From Thermincola carboxydiphila (GTDB lineage Bacteria; Bacillota; Thermincolia; Thermincolales; UBA2595): 37,133 bases of DNA. Below the pieces are notes generated by a model. That model was not told where the DNA came from, did not search any database, and saw nothing but the letters and a program-made list of their open reading frames with translations. A program made the position numbers and the translations under genes. This document shows, one piece after another, positions 1-7,523 of the stretch (its first letter is position 1; the number at the start of each line of letters is the position of its first letter). The stretch covers positions 1 to 37,133 of the forward strand of contig JAENYP010000023.1 of NCBI GenBank assembly GCA_016841725.1, in the 5' to 3' direction.

Positions 1-98
1 AATTTACTAAAAATTTTTGACCTTAGGGTCTTGACATATTACCATAGGTCTTTTAATTTATCCCCGTCATATTTAATCATTGTTGCTTTAATGTCGGC

Positions 99-317
99 TT
101 ACGCCACCGGAAAACAATCTTTTCCCGCTCTGGTAACTATATCTACTAACTTTTCAACGGTTACCTTTTCCGGGTCATGCCAGATAGTAGCAAATTGCAT
201 GTCCACTTCTGCGTTGTCAACACCTTCTGCCCCTAACAGGGCCAGCTTTATAATAGGTATTCAGTTGCCGGTATTGGCAATAATCTGGAGTTTGGTCATT
301 TTTATCTCTGCAGCCAT
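99..317 (-). CDS. HMA/MerP-like small protein with in-frame UGA (candidate selenoprotein)
   Basis: The start codon follows AAGGAGG at a 6-nt spacing and lies one base past the upstream reductase stop, so translation is probably coupled. Read through one TGA at 261-263 (codon 19), the frame gives 72 residues. The part after the UGA fits a heavy-metal-associated ferredoxin-like domain: GAEGVDNAEVD, then WHDPEKVTVEKLVDIVTRAG. By spacing to the helix that follows (KLALLGAEGV), the UGA sits at the second cysteine of the usual CxxC metal/redox motif, giving T-x-x-U. One cysteine (C68) lies near the C-terminus. A hairpin at 227-245 has the placement expected of a bacterial SECIS. Competing reading: a nonsense-mutated relic, since the neighbouring reductase is N-terminally truncated. 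The domain is fairly sure; selenocysteine is plausible but unproven. Confidence 0.55.
227..245 (-). promoter_or_regulatory. Candidate bacterial SECIS hairpin
   Basis: On the minus strand CTGGCCC (245-239), loop TGTTA (238-234) and GGGGCAG (233-227) form a stem of six pairs with one internal G-G mismatch. The apical loop begins 22 nt after the UGA and has G as its second base. That matches the general bacterial SECIS pattern: a short stem-loop roughly 16-37 nt downstream of UGA, with a G among the first two loop bases. Short hairpins are common by chance, so this supports but does not prove selenocysteine insertion. Confidence 0.4.
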
Positions 318-318
318 A

Positions 319-1107
319 CTATTCCTCCTTTCTGTTTTCGGTTATGTACCTTTCAGCGGAAATGGCAGCGATTGCTCCGTCTCCAACTGCCGTGGATACC
401 TGTCTGAGGGGCGTAACCCTTATATCTCCTGCAGCATAAATGCCGGGAACCGAAGTTTGCATTTTATCATTAACTATCACATGCCCATGCTCGTCCAAAG
501 CAACAATATCCTTCAAAAAGGAGGTGTGAGGCCGAGAGCCTATTGCAATAAACAGGCCGTCCACCTCAAGTCGGGAGGTGTCTCCTGTTTCTAAATTCTG
601 CACCTTAACCCCTTCAAGGAAGTTGCTGCTAACCAGGCCTTGAATAATGTGATTTAGCAAAAAGGTAATCATTTGGTTTTGAAAGGCTGTCTCCTGGAGT
701 ATTTTAGCTGCACGCAGCTCGCTGCGCCTGTGGATTAAATAAACCCGAGAAGCAAACTTGGACAAATAAAGGGCTTCCTCAACTGCGGTATCCCCTCCGC
801 CAACAACGGCAACTCTTTTGCCAATAAAGTAATTGGCATCACAGACTGCACAGTAAGATACCCCTTGACCCCTGAGTTCCGTTTCCCTGGGAATACCCAG
901 TTCAGCAGTCTTGAGTCCGGTGGCCAGAATTACAGCCTTGGCTGAATAGATTTCATCACCGGCACGAACTTCTTTGTCCGATCCGGTTAACTGTATTTGG
1001 TTAACCCTTTTGAATGTTTGTATTTCCAGCCCGAACCTTCTGGCCTGCCCTTCCATATTCTTAATTAGCTCCCCGCTTTTTTTCATATCTTTTAAAGAAG
1101 CCACCAT
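319..1107 (-). CDS. Thioredoxin reductase-like protein, N-terminally truncated
   Basis: A 262-residue flavoprotein disulfide reductase of the TrxB type. It shows the redox motif CAVC, the NADPH-binding VVGGGDTAVEEA followed by HRRSELRA, and the C-terminal FAD motif GIYAAGDIR with QVSTAVGDGAIAA. TrxB proteins are normally about 300-315 residues and begin with a GGGPAG dinucleotide-binding motif. Here the protein starts at the equivalent of about residue 55, and I found no such motif in any frame between 1108 and 1327. FAD binding should therefore be impaired. An out-of-frame ATG with a strong GGGGG ribosome site at 1126-1128 opens only about 20 codons. It is either a 5' deletion pseudogene or a specialised reductase partner for the small HMA protein it is coupled to. 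The body of the frame is intact, which argues against long-standing decay. Confidence 0.75.
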   Translation of the reverse strand: MVASLKDMKKSGELIKNMEGQARRFGLEIQTFKRVNQIQLTGSDKEVRAGDEIYSAKAVILATGLKTAELGIPRETELRGQGVSYCAVCDANYFIGKRVAVVGGGDTAVEEALYLSKFASRVYLIHRRSELRAAKILQETAFQNQMITFLLNHIIQGLVSSNFLEGVKVQNLETGDTSRLEVDGLFIAIGSRPHTSFLKDIVALDEHGHVIVNDKMQTSVPGIYAAGDIRVTPLRQVSTAVGDGAIAAISAERYITENRKEE

Positions 1108-1220
1108 TTGCAGACGCGTTGAACATAATTCCCCCTTTAAAGAATTAATTTAGCAACCAAGGGATTGCATCTAAGCTTTTTAATCACCTCCGTTATATAT
1201 AAACTCCCTTATATAATAAG

Positions 1221-1278
1221 AGCGCTGCGAAAGATATTCATTGCTCTTTAAGCAATCCTCGAATTCTATCACAGCGCT
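1221..1278. repeat. Interrupted inverted repeat / hairpin between trxB-like and TDT genes
   Basis: Outer arms AGCGCTGCGA (1221-1230) and TCACAGCGCT (1269-1278) pair at 9 of 10 positions. An inner perfect stem is ATTGCT/AGCAAT (1240-1245, 1251-1256) with loop CTTTA, and GATA/TATC plus TTC/GAA can pair between the two. On the minus strand it is followed by CTTATTATAT, so it may end transcription of the transporter upstream. The U-tract is too weak to be sure. Confidence 0.4.
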
Positions 1279-1327
1279 TTCAACGACATTATTGGGCGGC
1301 GAACGGTTTCACGATGATTTGCTGTCT

Positions 1328-2278
1328 TTACATATCACGAACACAGACTTTGTTTTCTTTAAAAGCGCTTAAGGTCCTGAATAATACCGTAAATACTACT
1401 AAGGAGGTTAAGGCCAATAAACCTGTAGCTACCCAACCGAACATCTGCACTTTAAGCATTTTGTATGCCAGGGTACTGGCAATAGTAACTGCACACAAAG
1501 GGAATGTATAGGCCCACCAGGATACAAAGAAATTTATCTTTACGAAGTTTCTGGCCATCGATAAGAGCAAAATTACAAAAAACCAGGCAACATAAAGTAA
1601 TACACGGGCAAAGCTGTCAATTTGACCTGTTAATTTGGTATAAGAAATAAAAGCTACCGCAGGTGGAGCAATTAAAATAAACAAAGTAGGCAGTATTTGC
1701 TGAGGAAGCTGATCATTAAAAATGATTCGGTTGAAGATTACAGTAAATAAAATAATCCAAAAGAATAAACCAAGACTGAAGAAGAACCAGCATATTTCAT
1801 GATGAGCGAAACTCACCCCCGCTATTGGAACTATCAGGTTACCCACCACCGGTATAAACCATGCAGGGTTAGATTGAACTAATTCGTATTTATTGTTAAT
1901 CCATCGGGAAATGATAACAATTGTGAATAAAATATGTACTATGGCGCCAAGTAACCAAAGATAATGAGCTGCGGTTTGTTGAAAATTCATTGTTCCAATG
2001 CTCAATAACAGGAGACTTATCGAAAAGGCTGGGAAGAAGTTGGCCTTAACAGGGTGGTTAAATTCACTTACAACATCGGGAAAATATTTAACCACTTTCA
2101 AAAGGTAAGCAGCTGTAATCAAAATGAATACAACATAAGCTAACAACAGCAGCGGAAAACCTATGCCGAGCTTTAAATGAAAAACCTCTTCATAGCGTTG
2201 GTAAGCAATCGATAAGCCACAAAGTCCCATCACGCTGGCAAACAAACCAACAGGAAAATCCCGTATTCCCTTTTCCAC
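1328..2278 (-). CDS. TDT-family (TehA/SLAC1-type) anion/dicarboxylate transporter
   Basis: A 316-residue, very hydrophobic protein with about ten predicted membrane segments. The N-terminal FPVGLFASVMGLCGLSIAY is the signature-like first helix of the tellurite-resistance/dicarboxylate transporter family, to which TehA, the malate permease Mae1 and plant SLAC1 channels belong. Helix ends carrying W, P and R (YLWLLGAIVHILFTIVIISRW) fit the family. The start is GTG after GAGGAGG at a suitable distance. It precedes the reductase-like gene on the same strand, but the hairpin between them suggests separate units. Substrate (organic acid, sulfite, other anion) cannot be told from sequence. Confidence 0.8.
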   Translation of the reverse strand: MEKGIRDFPVGLFASVMGLCGLSIAYQRYEEVFHLKLGIGFPLLLLAYVVFILITAAYLLKVVKYFPDVVSEFNHPVKANFFPAFSISLLLLSIGTMNFQQTAAHYLWLLGAIVHILFTIVIISRWINNKYELVQSNPAWFIPVVGNLIVPIAGVSFAHHEICWFFFSLGLFFWIILFTVIFNRIIFNDQLPQQILPTLFILIAPPAVAFISYTKLTGQIDSFARVLLYVAWFFVILLLSMARNFVKINFFVSWWAYTFPLCAVTIASTLAYKMLKVQMFGWVATGLLALTSLVVFTVLFRTLSAFKENKVCVRDM

Positions 2279-2370
2279 TATTTTACCTCCTCTGTTAATA
2301 TTCTTATATGAGCTTGCGTTTATATGAGTCTTTTTTTATATCATATATGGTTAAGATTATTTTGTCAACT

Positions 2371-2395
2371 AAAAAAGAAGGAGCATTGGCGCTCC
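2371..2395 (-). terminator. Rho-independent terminator after EamA transporter gene
   Basis: On the minus strand GGAGC and GCTCC (2391-2395 / 2380-2384) form a stem with a short loop, followed by TTCTTTTTT. It lies about 70 bases past the transporter stop codon. Confidence 0.75.
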
Positions 2396-2463
2396 CTCTC
2401 ATCTTGGATTCCGAGAAATCTGTTTCAATGTGTAGATAGAATTATTTTGATGCTTCTGCCTTC

Positions 2464-3336
2464 TCAGTTATCCCACTGGATCATAATCACAGCTGCCAGA
2501 ATCAGAACACCCCCGGCAAGCTGGACCGGCAGCAGCTTTTCAGTGAAGGCAGCATAAGCGACCAATACAGTGACCACGGGTTCAAAAGTACTGATAATAG
2601 AAGTCTTTGAAGGCCCAATGAGTTTCATCCCCTTAAAGAGGGTCAGAATTGCCACAACTGTGGAAATAAGGGATAGCCCGAATACAGATAACCAACCGGT
2701 TAATCCAATATCCAGTTCAACCTGGCCTGTGGTCCAGCCAATAAGGTTAAATGCCAACGCTGCTGCAGTTATGACATATGCTGAAACAATCAGGGGGTTG
2801 TTTTCTGATACCATTCTGTTTCCAACAATCAGGTAAACAGAATAAACGACCGCTGCCCCCATTCCAAACAAGACACCGGCCATATTCAGGTTTTCCAGAG
2901 ACAGGCCGACAACCAATACCAATCCGCTTAAACTGATAAATAACGATACCGTCTTCCTCCAGGTAAATTTCTCATCACCCAATCCGGCTGCAATCAAAGT
3001 AACAATAACCGGGTACAGGTATAAAAGTATTCCTGCCATTGATGCCGAAGTAAGCCGTACCGCATTTAAAAAGAACGTTGACTGCAGCCCATAGCCCACA
3101 GCTCCCATCCCCGCCAGGTATAATACCTGTTTTCTGCCAAGCTTGTAATTCTCTTTTTTCCACAGTACTATCAGCCACATAACCGCTGCCGCAATGGCAA
3201 AACGAAGGCTGAGTAGTGTTAATATATTTAAATTAACGGTATAGGCATATTTTACAAATATAGCCATTAAACCAAAACTGGCGGCCGAGACAATAACGAG
3301 GCCCGTCCCCAGCAGGCTATGCTTCCTGTTCTCCAT
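2464..3336 (-). CDS. EamA/DMT-superfamily transporter
   Basis: A 290-residue protein with ten hydrophobic segments made of two EamA repeats. The first has ASFGLMAIFVKYAY and AGILLYLYPVIVTLIA; the second has AVVYSVYLIVGNRM and GPSKTSIISTFEPVVTVLVAY. The FEPV motif near the ninth helix is typical of drug/metabolite exporters. The start is ATG after AAGGAGAAGC. Length and topology are usual for the family. Substrate is unknown; members export amino acids, sugars or other metabolites. A terminator-like hairpin sits just before its ribosome binding site, so expression may be set by attenuation. Confidence 0.85.
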   Translation of the reverse strand: MENRKHSLLGTGLVIVSAASFGLMAIFVKYAYTVNLNILTLLSLRFAIAAAVMWLIVLWKKENYKLGRKQVLYLAGMGAVGYGLQSTFFLNAVRLTSASMAGILLYLYPVIVTLIAAGLGDEKFTWRKTVSLFISLSGLVLVVGLSLENLNMAGVLFGMGAAVVYSVYLIVGNRMVSENNPLIVSAYVITAAALAFNLIGWTTGQVELDIGLTGWLSVFGLSLISTVVAILTLFKGMKLIGPSKTSIISTFEPVVTVLVAYAAFTEKLLPVQLAGGVLILAAVIMIQWDN

Positions 3337-3352
3337 CAGATATGCTTCTCCT

Positions 3353-3378
3353 TAAAAAAAGCAACCCTTGCGGGTTGC
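3353..3378 (-). terminator. Strong intrinsic terminator directly upstream of the EamA ribosome site
   Basis: GCAACCC (3361-3367) and GGGTTGC (3372-3378) form a perfect 7-bp stem with a TTGC loop. On the minus strand it is followed by TTTTTTT and then at once by AAGGAG, the ribosome site of the transporter gene. It could end transcripts of the membrane protein gene at 3662-4045, or act as an attenuator. An upstream GCTTAT could pair with ATAAGC and compete with its 5' arm. Confidence 0.75.
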
Positions 3379-3527
3379 TTATGCAATTAACCAGCAGACA
3401 AATAAGCCATCGGAATAATGATATTACCAATATTTACTGCTATGTTATCATATATTTTAATAATTAGATATAACTATTTTTATCAAGTGGGCAGCATAAT
3501 AATAGTATTAACTCCAAAGGGGGTGAA

Positions 3528-3665
3528 ATGATGCAAAACATAGATGACAGATACGATATCGGAACCTGGGCCTTCCTGGGAACAGGCTGGTGGGTTTCAC
3601 ACCTGGCAGCGATGCTGGCAGTAGGATATATGGGATACTATCTCAGAAAGATGGTCCGTGATTAA
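3528..3665 (+). CDS. Small single-span membrane protein (45 aa)
   Basis: An open frame with two adjacent ATG codons (3528, 3531) after a strong AAAGGGGGTGA ribosome site. It encodes a polar N-terminus (MMQNIDDRYDIG), a hydrophobic segment rich in W, G, A and Y (TWAFLGTGWWVSHLAAMLAV), and a positively charged tail LRKMVRD, as expected of one membrane helix with the tail inside. It is convergent with the next minus-strand gene and overlaps its 3' end by four bases. I do not recognise a family. The good ribosome site and coherent topology make it likely real. Confidence 0.6.
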   Translation: MMQNIDDRYDIGTWAFLGTGWWVSHLAAMLAVGYMGYYLRKMVRD

Positions 3666-4045
3666 TTCCCGGACCATCCTGCTTTACCCCCGGTACTGCC
3701 GATTTTTTCTGTCAGTAGTCCTCCCCGCCTGGGATTAAAAACAAATCTTTTCCCATTCCGGGTAATGATTTCCCGGCCTTTAACCGTTATGGCGCTAATC
3801 TCTGACTTCTCCCTACTGAAAAGTGTTACAACAGAGATCTCCAAATCATTAAGATATACGGCAATAACAGTCCTCCGGACATACTTAAACAGGGCCAGTG
3901 ATATAGCGGTAACAGGAATCAGAAGCAGGGCGGCAGTCCAATATCTGTCGCCTGAAACAGCCCGTGCCAGTAACATGGCATGAAAAACAATTGTAAATAC
4001 ATAAAAGATAATCCGCAGATAAGGTATGTGATAATATATGCGCAA
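3662..4045 (-). CDS. Hypothetical membrane protein with PH-like C-terminal domain
   Basis: 127 residues beginning at TTG, with GGGAGG about 10 bases upstream. Two hydrophobic segments (about residues 9-30 and 36-53) are followed by a beta-rich region: VIAVYLNDLEISVVTLF, SAITVKGREII, NGKRFVFNP. This layout resembles bacterial PH-like (YdbT/DUF304-type) membrane proteins, but no diagnostic motif lets me name it. It lies divergent from the htrA-like gene. Confidence 0.55.
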   Translation of the reverse strand: MRIYYHIPYLRIIFYVFTIVFHAMLLARAVSGDRYWTAALLLIPVTAISLALFKYVRRTVIAVYLNDLEISVVTLFSREKSEISAITVKGREIITRNGKRFVFNPRRGGLLTEKIGSTGGKAGWSGN

Positions 4046-4111
4046 CCTGGGACAACCTCCCTTTAATCTTTCAACATCTTAATATAATGTTCCCCCGGGG
4101 TTAAATAGAAT

Positions 4112-4128
4112 TTCACAATTTGTTCACA
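4112..4128 (+). promoter_or_regulatory. PhoP/OmpR-type direct repeat upstream of the protease gene
   Basis: TTCACA (4112-4117), five bases, TTCACA (4123-4128): two identical hexamers at an 11-bp period, with a weaker TTAAAT at 4101-4106 in the same phase. This is the arrangement bound by OmpR/PhoB-family response regulators (compare the Pho box TTAACA-N5-TTAACA). A TATAAT at 4160-4165 is the likely -10 element. Confidence 0.45.
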
Positions 4129-4188
4129 TTTTTGCCATTCATTAATCTAAATCCTCTTTTATAATAAATATAAAGGAGAGTGATAGAT

Positions 4189-5331
4189 ATGATTAAGTTA
4201 AGAGAACGTTTCTCACTACTGAGTGTGATTGTCATTGGCTTTCTTATGGGAGCCATGTTCGTGGCTGGTGGATTTGCTGCCTATAAGTTCTATTTTCCCC
4301 CGGCGGTGGTGGCAGAGGATGGCGCTGGCGCTGAACCCATAAAAATCGGGCCCACAGACATTTCACAAACAGTTAAAAACGCCAGCCCTGCAGTGGTAAA
4401 TATCGAATCATTTGCTGCCCAGTCCTCACAACTAAGTCCATATATGAATGATCCGCTATTCAGGGAGTTTTTCGGCAGGAATTTTGACTACGAGCCATAT
4501 CCGGATACATCAACAGGAATCGGAACGGGTTTTATATTTGACAAGAGCGGCCTTATCATTACCAATGAACACGTAATCCATGGGGCTTCCAAAATCGAAG
4601 TTACCATCTCCGGATTTGACAAGCCTTTAAGTGCCGAGGTGGTCGGGTCTGACGAGGAACTGGACCTGGCAGTGCTCAAGGTATCTGTCAACAAGGAACT
4701 GCCTGTTTTGAAACTGGGTGATTCCAATAAAACCGAAGTCGGCAGCTGGGTAATCGCCATCGGAAATCCCTACGGTCTTGACCATACCGTTACGGTTGGG
4801 GTTATCAGTGCCAAGGGACGCCCGGTACAGATATCTAACCGCATGTTCAAAGACCTCTTGCAGACAGATGCTGCCATCAATCCCGGTAACAGCGGGGGTC
4901 CCCTTCTCAATACAGCCGGCCAGGTAATTGGAATTAATACCGCAGTCAACGCCTCTGCCCAGGGGATTGGGTTTGCTATTCCCGTGGCAACCGTTAACGA
5001 AGTTCTTGATGAACTGGTAAATAAAGGTAAGGTCATCAAGCCCTATATCGGTGTCTATCTGCAGCCTGTTGACAAAGAACTTGCCGACTACTTCGACGCA
5101 CCTGATACCAATGGAGCCATTGTCGCCTATGTGGTTCCCGGGAGCCCTGCGGAAAAGGCCGGAATGCGTAAAGGAGACATCATAGTCGAAGTAGATAAGC
5201 AAAAGGTGAAAACACCTGAGGATATCACAAATAAATTAAAAAGCTCTGAAATCGGAGCCAATGTTGTTATCCAGATTTTCAGAGAGGAACATAGTGAGTA
5301 TGTAACTGTAAAGATTGGAGAAAAACCTTAA
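4189..5331 (+). CDS. HtrA/DegP-like S1C serine protease with PDZ domain
   Basis: A membrane-anchored protease for misfolded envelope proteins. One N-terminal helix (SVIVIGFLMGAMFVAGGFAAY) places the catalytic part outside. The triad is visible: His128 in TNEHVIHG, Asp159 in ELDLAVLK, Ser235 in NPGNSGGPL. A PDZ domain follows (about residues 275-380; IGVYLQPVD, then GSPAEKAGMRKGDIIVEVD). The 380-residue length fits single-PDZ HtrA proteins of Firmicutes. ATG at 4189 is chosen because AAAGGAG lies ten bases upstream; a GTG at 4180 touches the ribosome site and is unlikely. It stands alone with its own promoter and a response-regulator-like repeat, consistent with stress control. Confidence 0.93.
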   Translation: MIKLRERFSLLSVIVIGFLMGAMFVAGGFAAYKFYFPPAVVAEDGAGAEPIKIGPTDISQTVKNASPAVVNIESFAAQSSQLSPYMNDPLFREFFGRNFDYEPYPDTSTGIGTGFIFDKSGLIITNEHVIHGASKIEVTISGFDKPLSAEVVGSDEELDLAVLKVSVNKELPVLKLGDSNKTEVGSWVIAIGNPYGLDHTVTVGVISAKGRPVQISNRMFKDLLQTDAAINPGNSGGPLLNTAGQVIGINTAVNASAQGIGFAIPVATVNEVLDELVNKGKVIKPYIGVYLQPVDKELADYFDAPDTNGAIVAYVVPGSPAEKAGMRKGDIIVEVDKQKVKTPEDITNKLKSSEIGANVVIQIFREEHSEYVTVKIGEKP

Positions 5332-5334
5332 TTA

Positions 5335-5521
5335 TCAGTCTAACACTCTCTTACGGTATTGTGAAGGGGTCACGCCCGTTTTCCTTTTAAAAGCCGTAGT
5401 AAAATGGCTCAGGCTGTTGAACCCGGTCATATAGCAGATCTGTATCCTGAACCAGGCGCTCGGGTGGAAAATCTGGCGGCCTCTCACCAAAGAAGAGCCT
5501 TCTTGCGTAATCATCCATAAT
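5335..5521 (-). pseudogene. Relic of an AraC-family regulator (C-terminal helix-turn-helix)
   Basis: The minus strand reads [19 protein letters not shown] followed by [15 protein letters not shown] and a stop. This is the second helix-turn-helix of AraC/XylS regulators with its GF-N-S-F-F-G-TPSQYR pattern. Only about 40 codons remain in this frame; upstream sequence continues in another frame from ATG near 5519 ([11 protein letters not shown]). No promoter or ribosome site precedes the piece. It is best read as a decayed fragment left by deletion. Confidence 0.7.
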
Positions 5522-5599
5522 TTCCCCCAAATTTAATGTTATTTTTAAACAATTTATCTACTCCTTTTAATATTAACCCATATCATACCAAATTGGCAA

Positions 5600-7243
5600 C
5601 TATTTCTCCAGCCGCAGAATTTCCTGCATGATTTCCCGGAAGAGCGGGGCCGCAGTCTGGCCGCCGCTCTCTCCGTCTTTTACCAACACAGTAACCACAA
5701 AGCGAGGGCTGTTTAAGGGGGCATAGCCGCTGAACCATGCATCAATCTGCTCATTTCCGGTTTGGGCGGAACCGGTTTTTCCCGCACTCCCCCAATTCTC
5801 AACCCATGCCTCTTTACCTGTACCTTCCCGGGTTACCCTTTCCAGCATCCCCTGCAGGATATTGGCGGTATTCTCCGATACTACCCGGCGCTTTCCCCCC
5901 GGTTGTATAACACGTTCCACCAGGCCTTCGTCACTTACCACCATCTTGACCAGCCTCGGCGGACTATAAATTCCGCCTCCTGCAACCACATTCATCATCC
6001 CGGCTACCTGGACAACACTGGCTTCAACCGGCCACTGACCAAGGCTTGCATTAGCAAGATTAAACTCCTGCCCGATAAGGTTTAACTTATTTTTTTTGTC
6101 TTGAGTCTGATAACCACCTATATCTGCGGAATCCAGCCCAAACTCTTCAGAGTACGCAATCAGCTTTTCGGCTCCCAGTTTAAGCCCCAGCCTTGCAAAA
6201 ACCGGATTACATGAGTATGCAACAGCCTGGGAAAAAGTAATCAGGCCGTGTCCTTCGGGCCGGTAGCACTTCACTATATCGTCTTTTTCACCAACACAAA
6301 GATATGTCTCCTCCGGTATTACCAGTCCTTCTTCCAGGGCGGCGGCGGCAACAACCACCTTAAATACAGAACCCGGCTGATAGCGCAAAAGCGCGTGATT
6401 AAGGTATGACTCCGGATAACCTTCTTCCGGATTTTCATTTCCCAAAAAATATTCGGGCCGGCTGGCAAGAGCCATGACATCTCCTGTACCTGCTTCCATA
6501 ACAACAACAGCGCCTTCTCTGATGCCTGACCTGTCCATTGCCTGCTCAACTGCTTCCTGGATTTGACGGTCAATAGTCAGCACAACATCTTTACGTTCAT
6601 TATCAATAGTCTTTTCTTCAAGACGCAGCCCCAGTCCGCTGATAATCCTTCCCCTGGCATCGAGGAATACCCTTGCTGCAGCCCGGGGGACGGCCCCCTT
6701 CAGTTCACTGTTGTAGACGGCTTCTATACCCATTTTCCCTTCCCAGCTTCCCCTGGTTTCTCCAATACCCAGGAAACCAAGAATATGAGCTGCCAGGCCG
6801 GGTTTCCTCTCCCGGATCTTAGTCTTTGCCACCATAATTCCGGGTAAGGAAAGGTTTTTCAATTCACCGGCCTGTACAGAACTCAAGTCCTGTGGAATCA
6901 TCCTGGCTTTAGTGGTAAAGTACTCCATTATTTGTGAAACATCCATATCCAATACATCGGCCAGCAGACGTGCTTCTCTGTCCCTGTCTGCCACATTCCA
7001 AGGCAAGACAATTACCCTGTCAGCCTCATGGCTGCCGGTCAGCGGCGTCATGCTGCGGTCAAGGATTTGTCCCCTTGGCGGTATTTCCAATGAAATCAGC
7101 TGTGTCTGTTGCGCCAGAGCCTGTTGGCTTAACAATGCGCCTTCATGAATTTGTATATAAGCCAGGTGGGCCGTCAAGCTGCAGAAAATCATGACAAACA
7201 CCCAAAATAAGAGAATAGTCCGTTTCCTGTTTCTGTTGTCCAC
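5600..7243 (-). CDS. Class B penicillin-binding protein (transpeptidase)
   Basis: A peptidoglycan DD-transpeptidase of 547 residues, anchored by an N-terminal helix (residues 9-30). A PBP-dimerisation domain spans about 50-205 (PPRGQILDRSMTPL). The transpeptidase domain carries all three active-site motifs: SxxK at Ser292-Lys295 (PGSVFKV), SxN at 344-346 (SCN) and KTG at 489-491 (GKTGSAQTG). It starts at GTG after GGAGG. There is no PASTA domain, so it is not a typical SpoVD. It is a single gene, not in a dcw cluster, and resembles the Pbp2/PbpI type used in elongation or sporulation. The exact role cannot be assigned. Confidence 0.92.
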   Translation of the reverse strand: MDNRNRKRTILLFWVFVMIFCSLTAHLAYIQIHEGALLSQQALAQQTQLISLEIPPRGQILDRSMTPLTGSHEADRVIVLPWNVADRDREARLLADVLDMDVSQIMEYFTTKARMIPQDLSSVQAGELKNLSLPGIMVAKTKIRERKPGLAAHILGFLGIGETRGSWEGKMGIEAVYNSELKGAVPRAAARVFLDARGRIISGLGLRLEEKTIDNERKDVVLTIDRQIQEAVEQAMDRSGIREGAVVVMEAGTGDVMALASRPEYFLGNENPEEGYPESYLNHALLRYQPGSVFKVVVAAAALEEGLVIPEETYLCVGEKDDIVKCYRPEGHGLITFSQAVAYSCNPVFARLGLKLGAEKLIAYSEEFGLDSADIGGYQTQDKKNKLNLIGQEFNLANASLGQWPVEASVVQVAGMMNVVAGGGIYSPPRLVKMVVSDEGLVERVIQPGGKRRVVSENTANILQGMLERVTREGTGKEAWVENWGSAGKTGSAQTGNEQIDAWFSGYAPLNSPRFVVTVLVKDGESGGQTAAPLFREIMQEILRLEK

Positions 7244-7412
7244 AATTTTTACCTCCGAAATTCGAGATACCTAGGCATAAATGCCCGTGTTTGTAGCATA
7301 AACTCCGCGAGGTAATTTTATACAGGTCCCGCACCGCTCGCCTCCTTTTCCTTAAACTGACACCTCTAAGTATTGTGGGAATACCATGATACTAGAAAGG
7401 AGTGCTTTAAAC

Positions 7413-7523
7413 ATGCTTTATAATGTACAACCAGGTGATACCCTTTGGATAGATCCCCGCCCTGTCTTTGCATGGTGGGGTTTATTTTTGCTTACAGATA
7501 AACAATTCTTAAGAAGTTCTTAA
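7413..7523 (+). CDS. Short LysM-like ORF (36 aa), possibly a truncated LysM protein
   Basis: ATG follows GAAAGGAG at a good distance. The first residues, MLYNVQPGDTLW, match the opening strand of LysM peptidoglycan-binding domains, but the frame ends after 36 residues instead of completing the roughly 44-residue domain. Its last codons lie inside the palindrome at 7503-7529. It may be a small secreted or leader peptide, or the stub of a lost cell-wall gene. Low confidence that it is functional. Confidence 0.35.
   Translation: MLYNVQPGDTLWIDPRPVFAWWGLFLLTDKQFLRSS

Noticed and set aside
1-98. Possible further gene or terminator downstream of the HMA-like gene
   Set aside because: A GACC-CTAA-GGTC hairpin followed by AAAAATTTTT is too weak, and no supported frame is visible before the window edge.
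31-594. Plus-strand frame of 187 codons
   Set aside because: It is antisense to the reductase and HMA-like genes and has no family pattern; the minus-strand readings have clear motifs.
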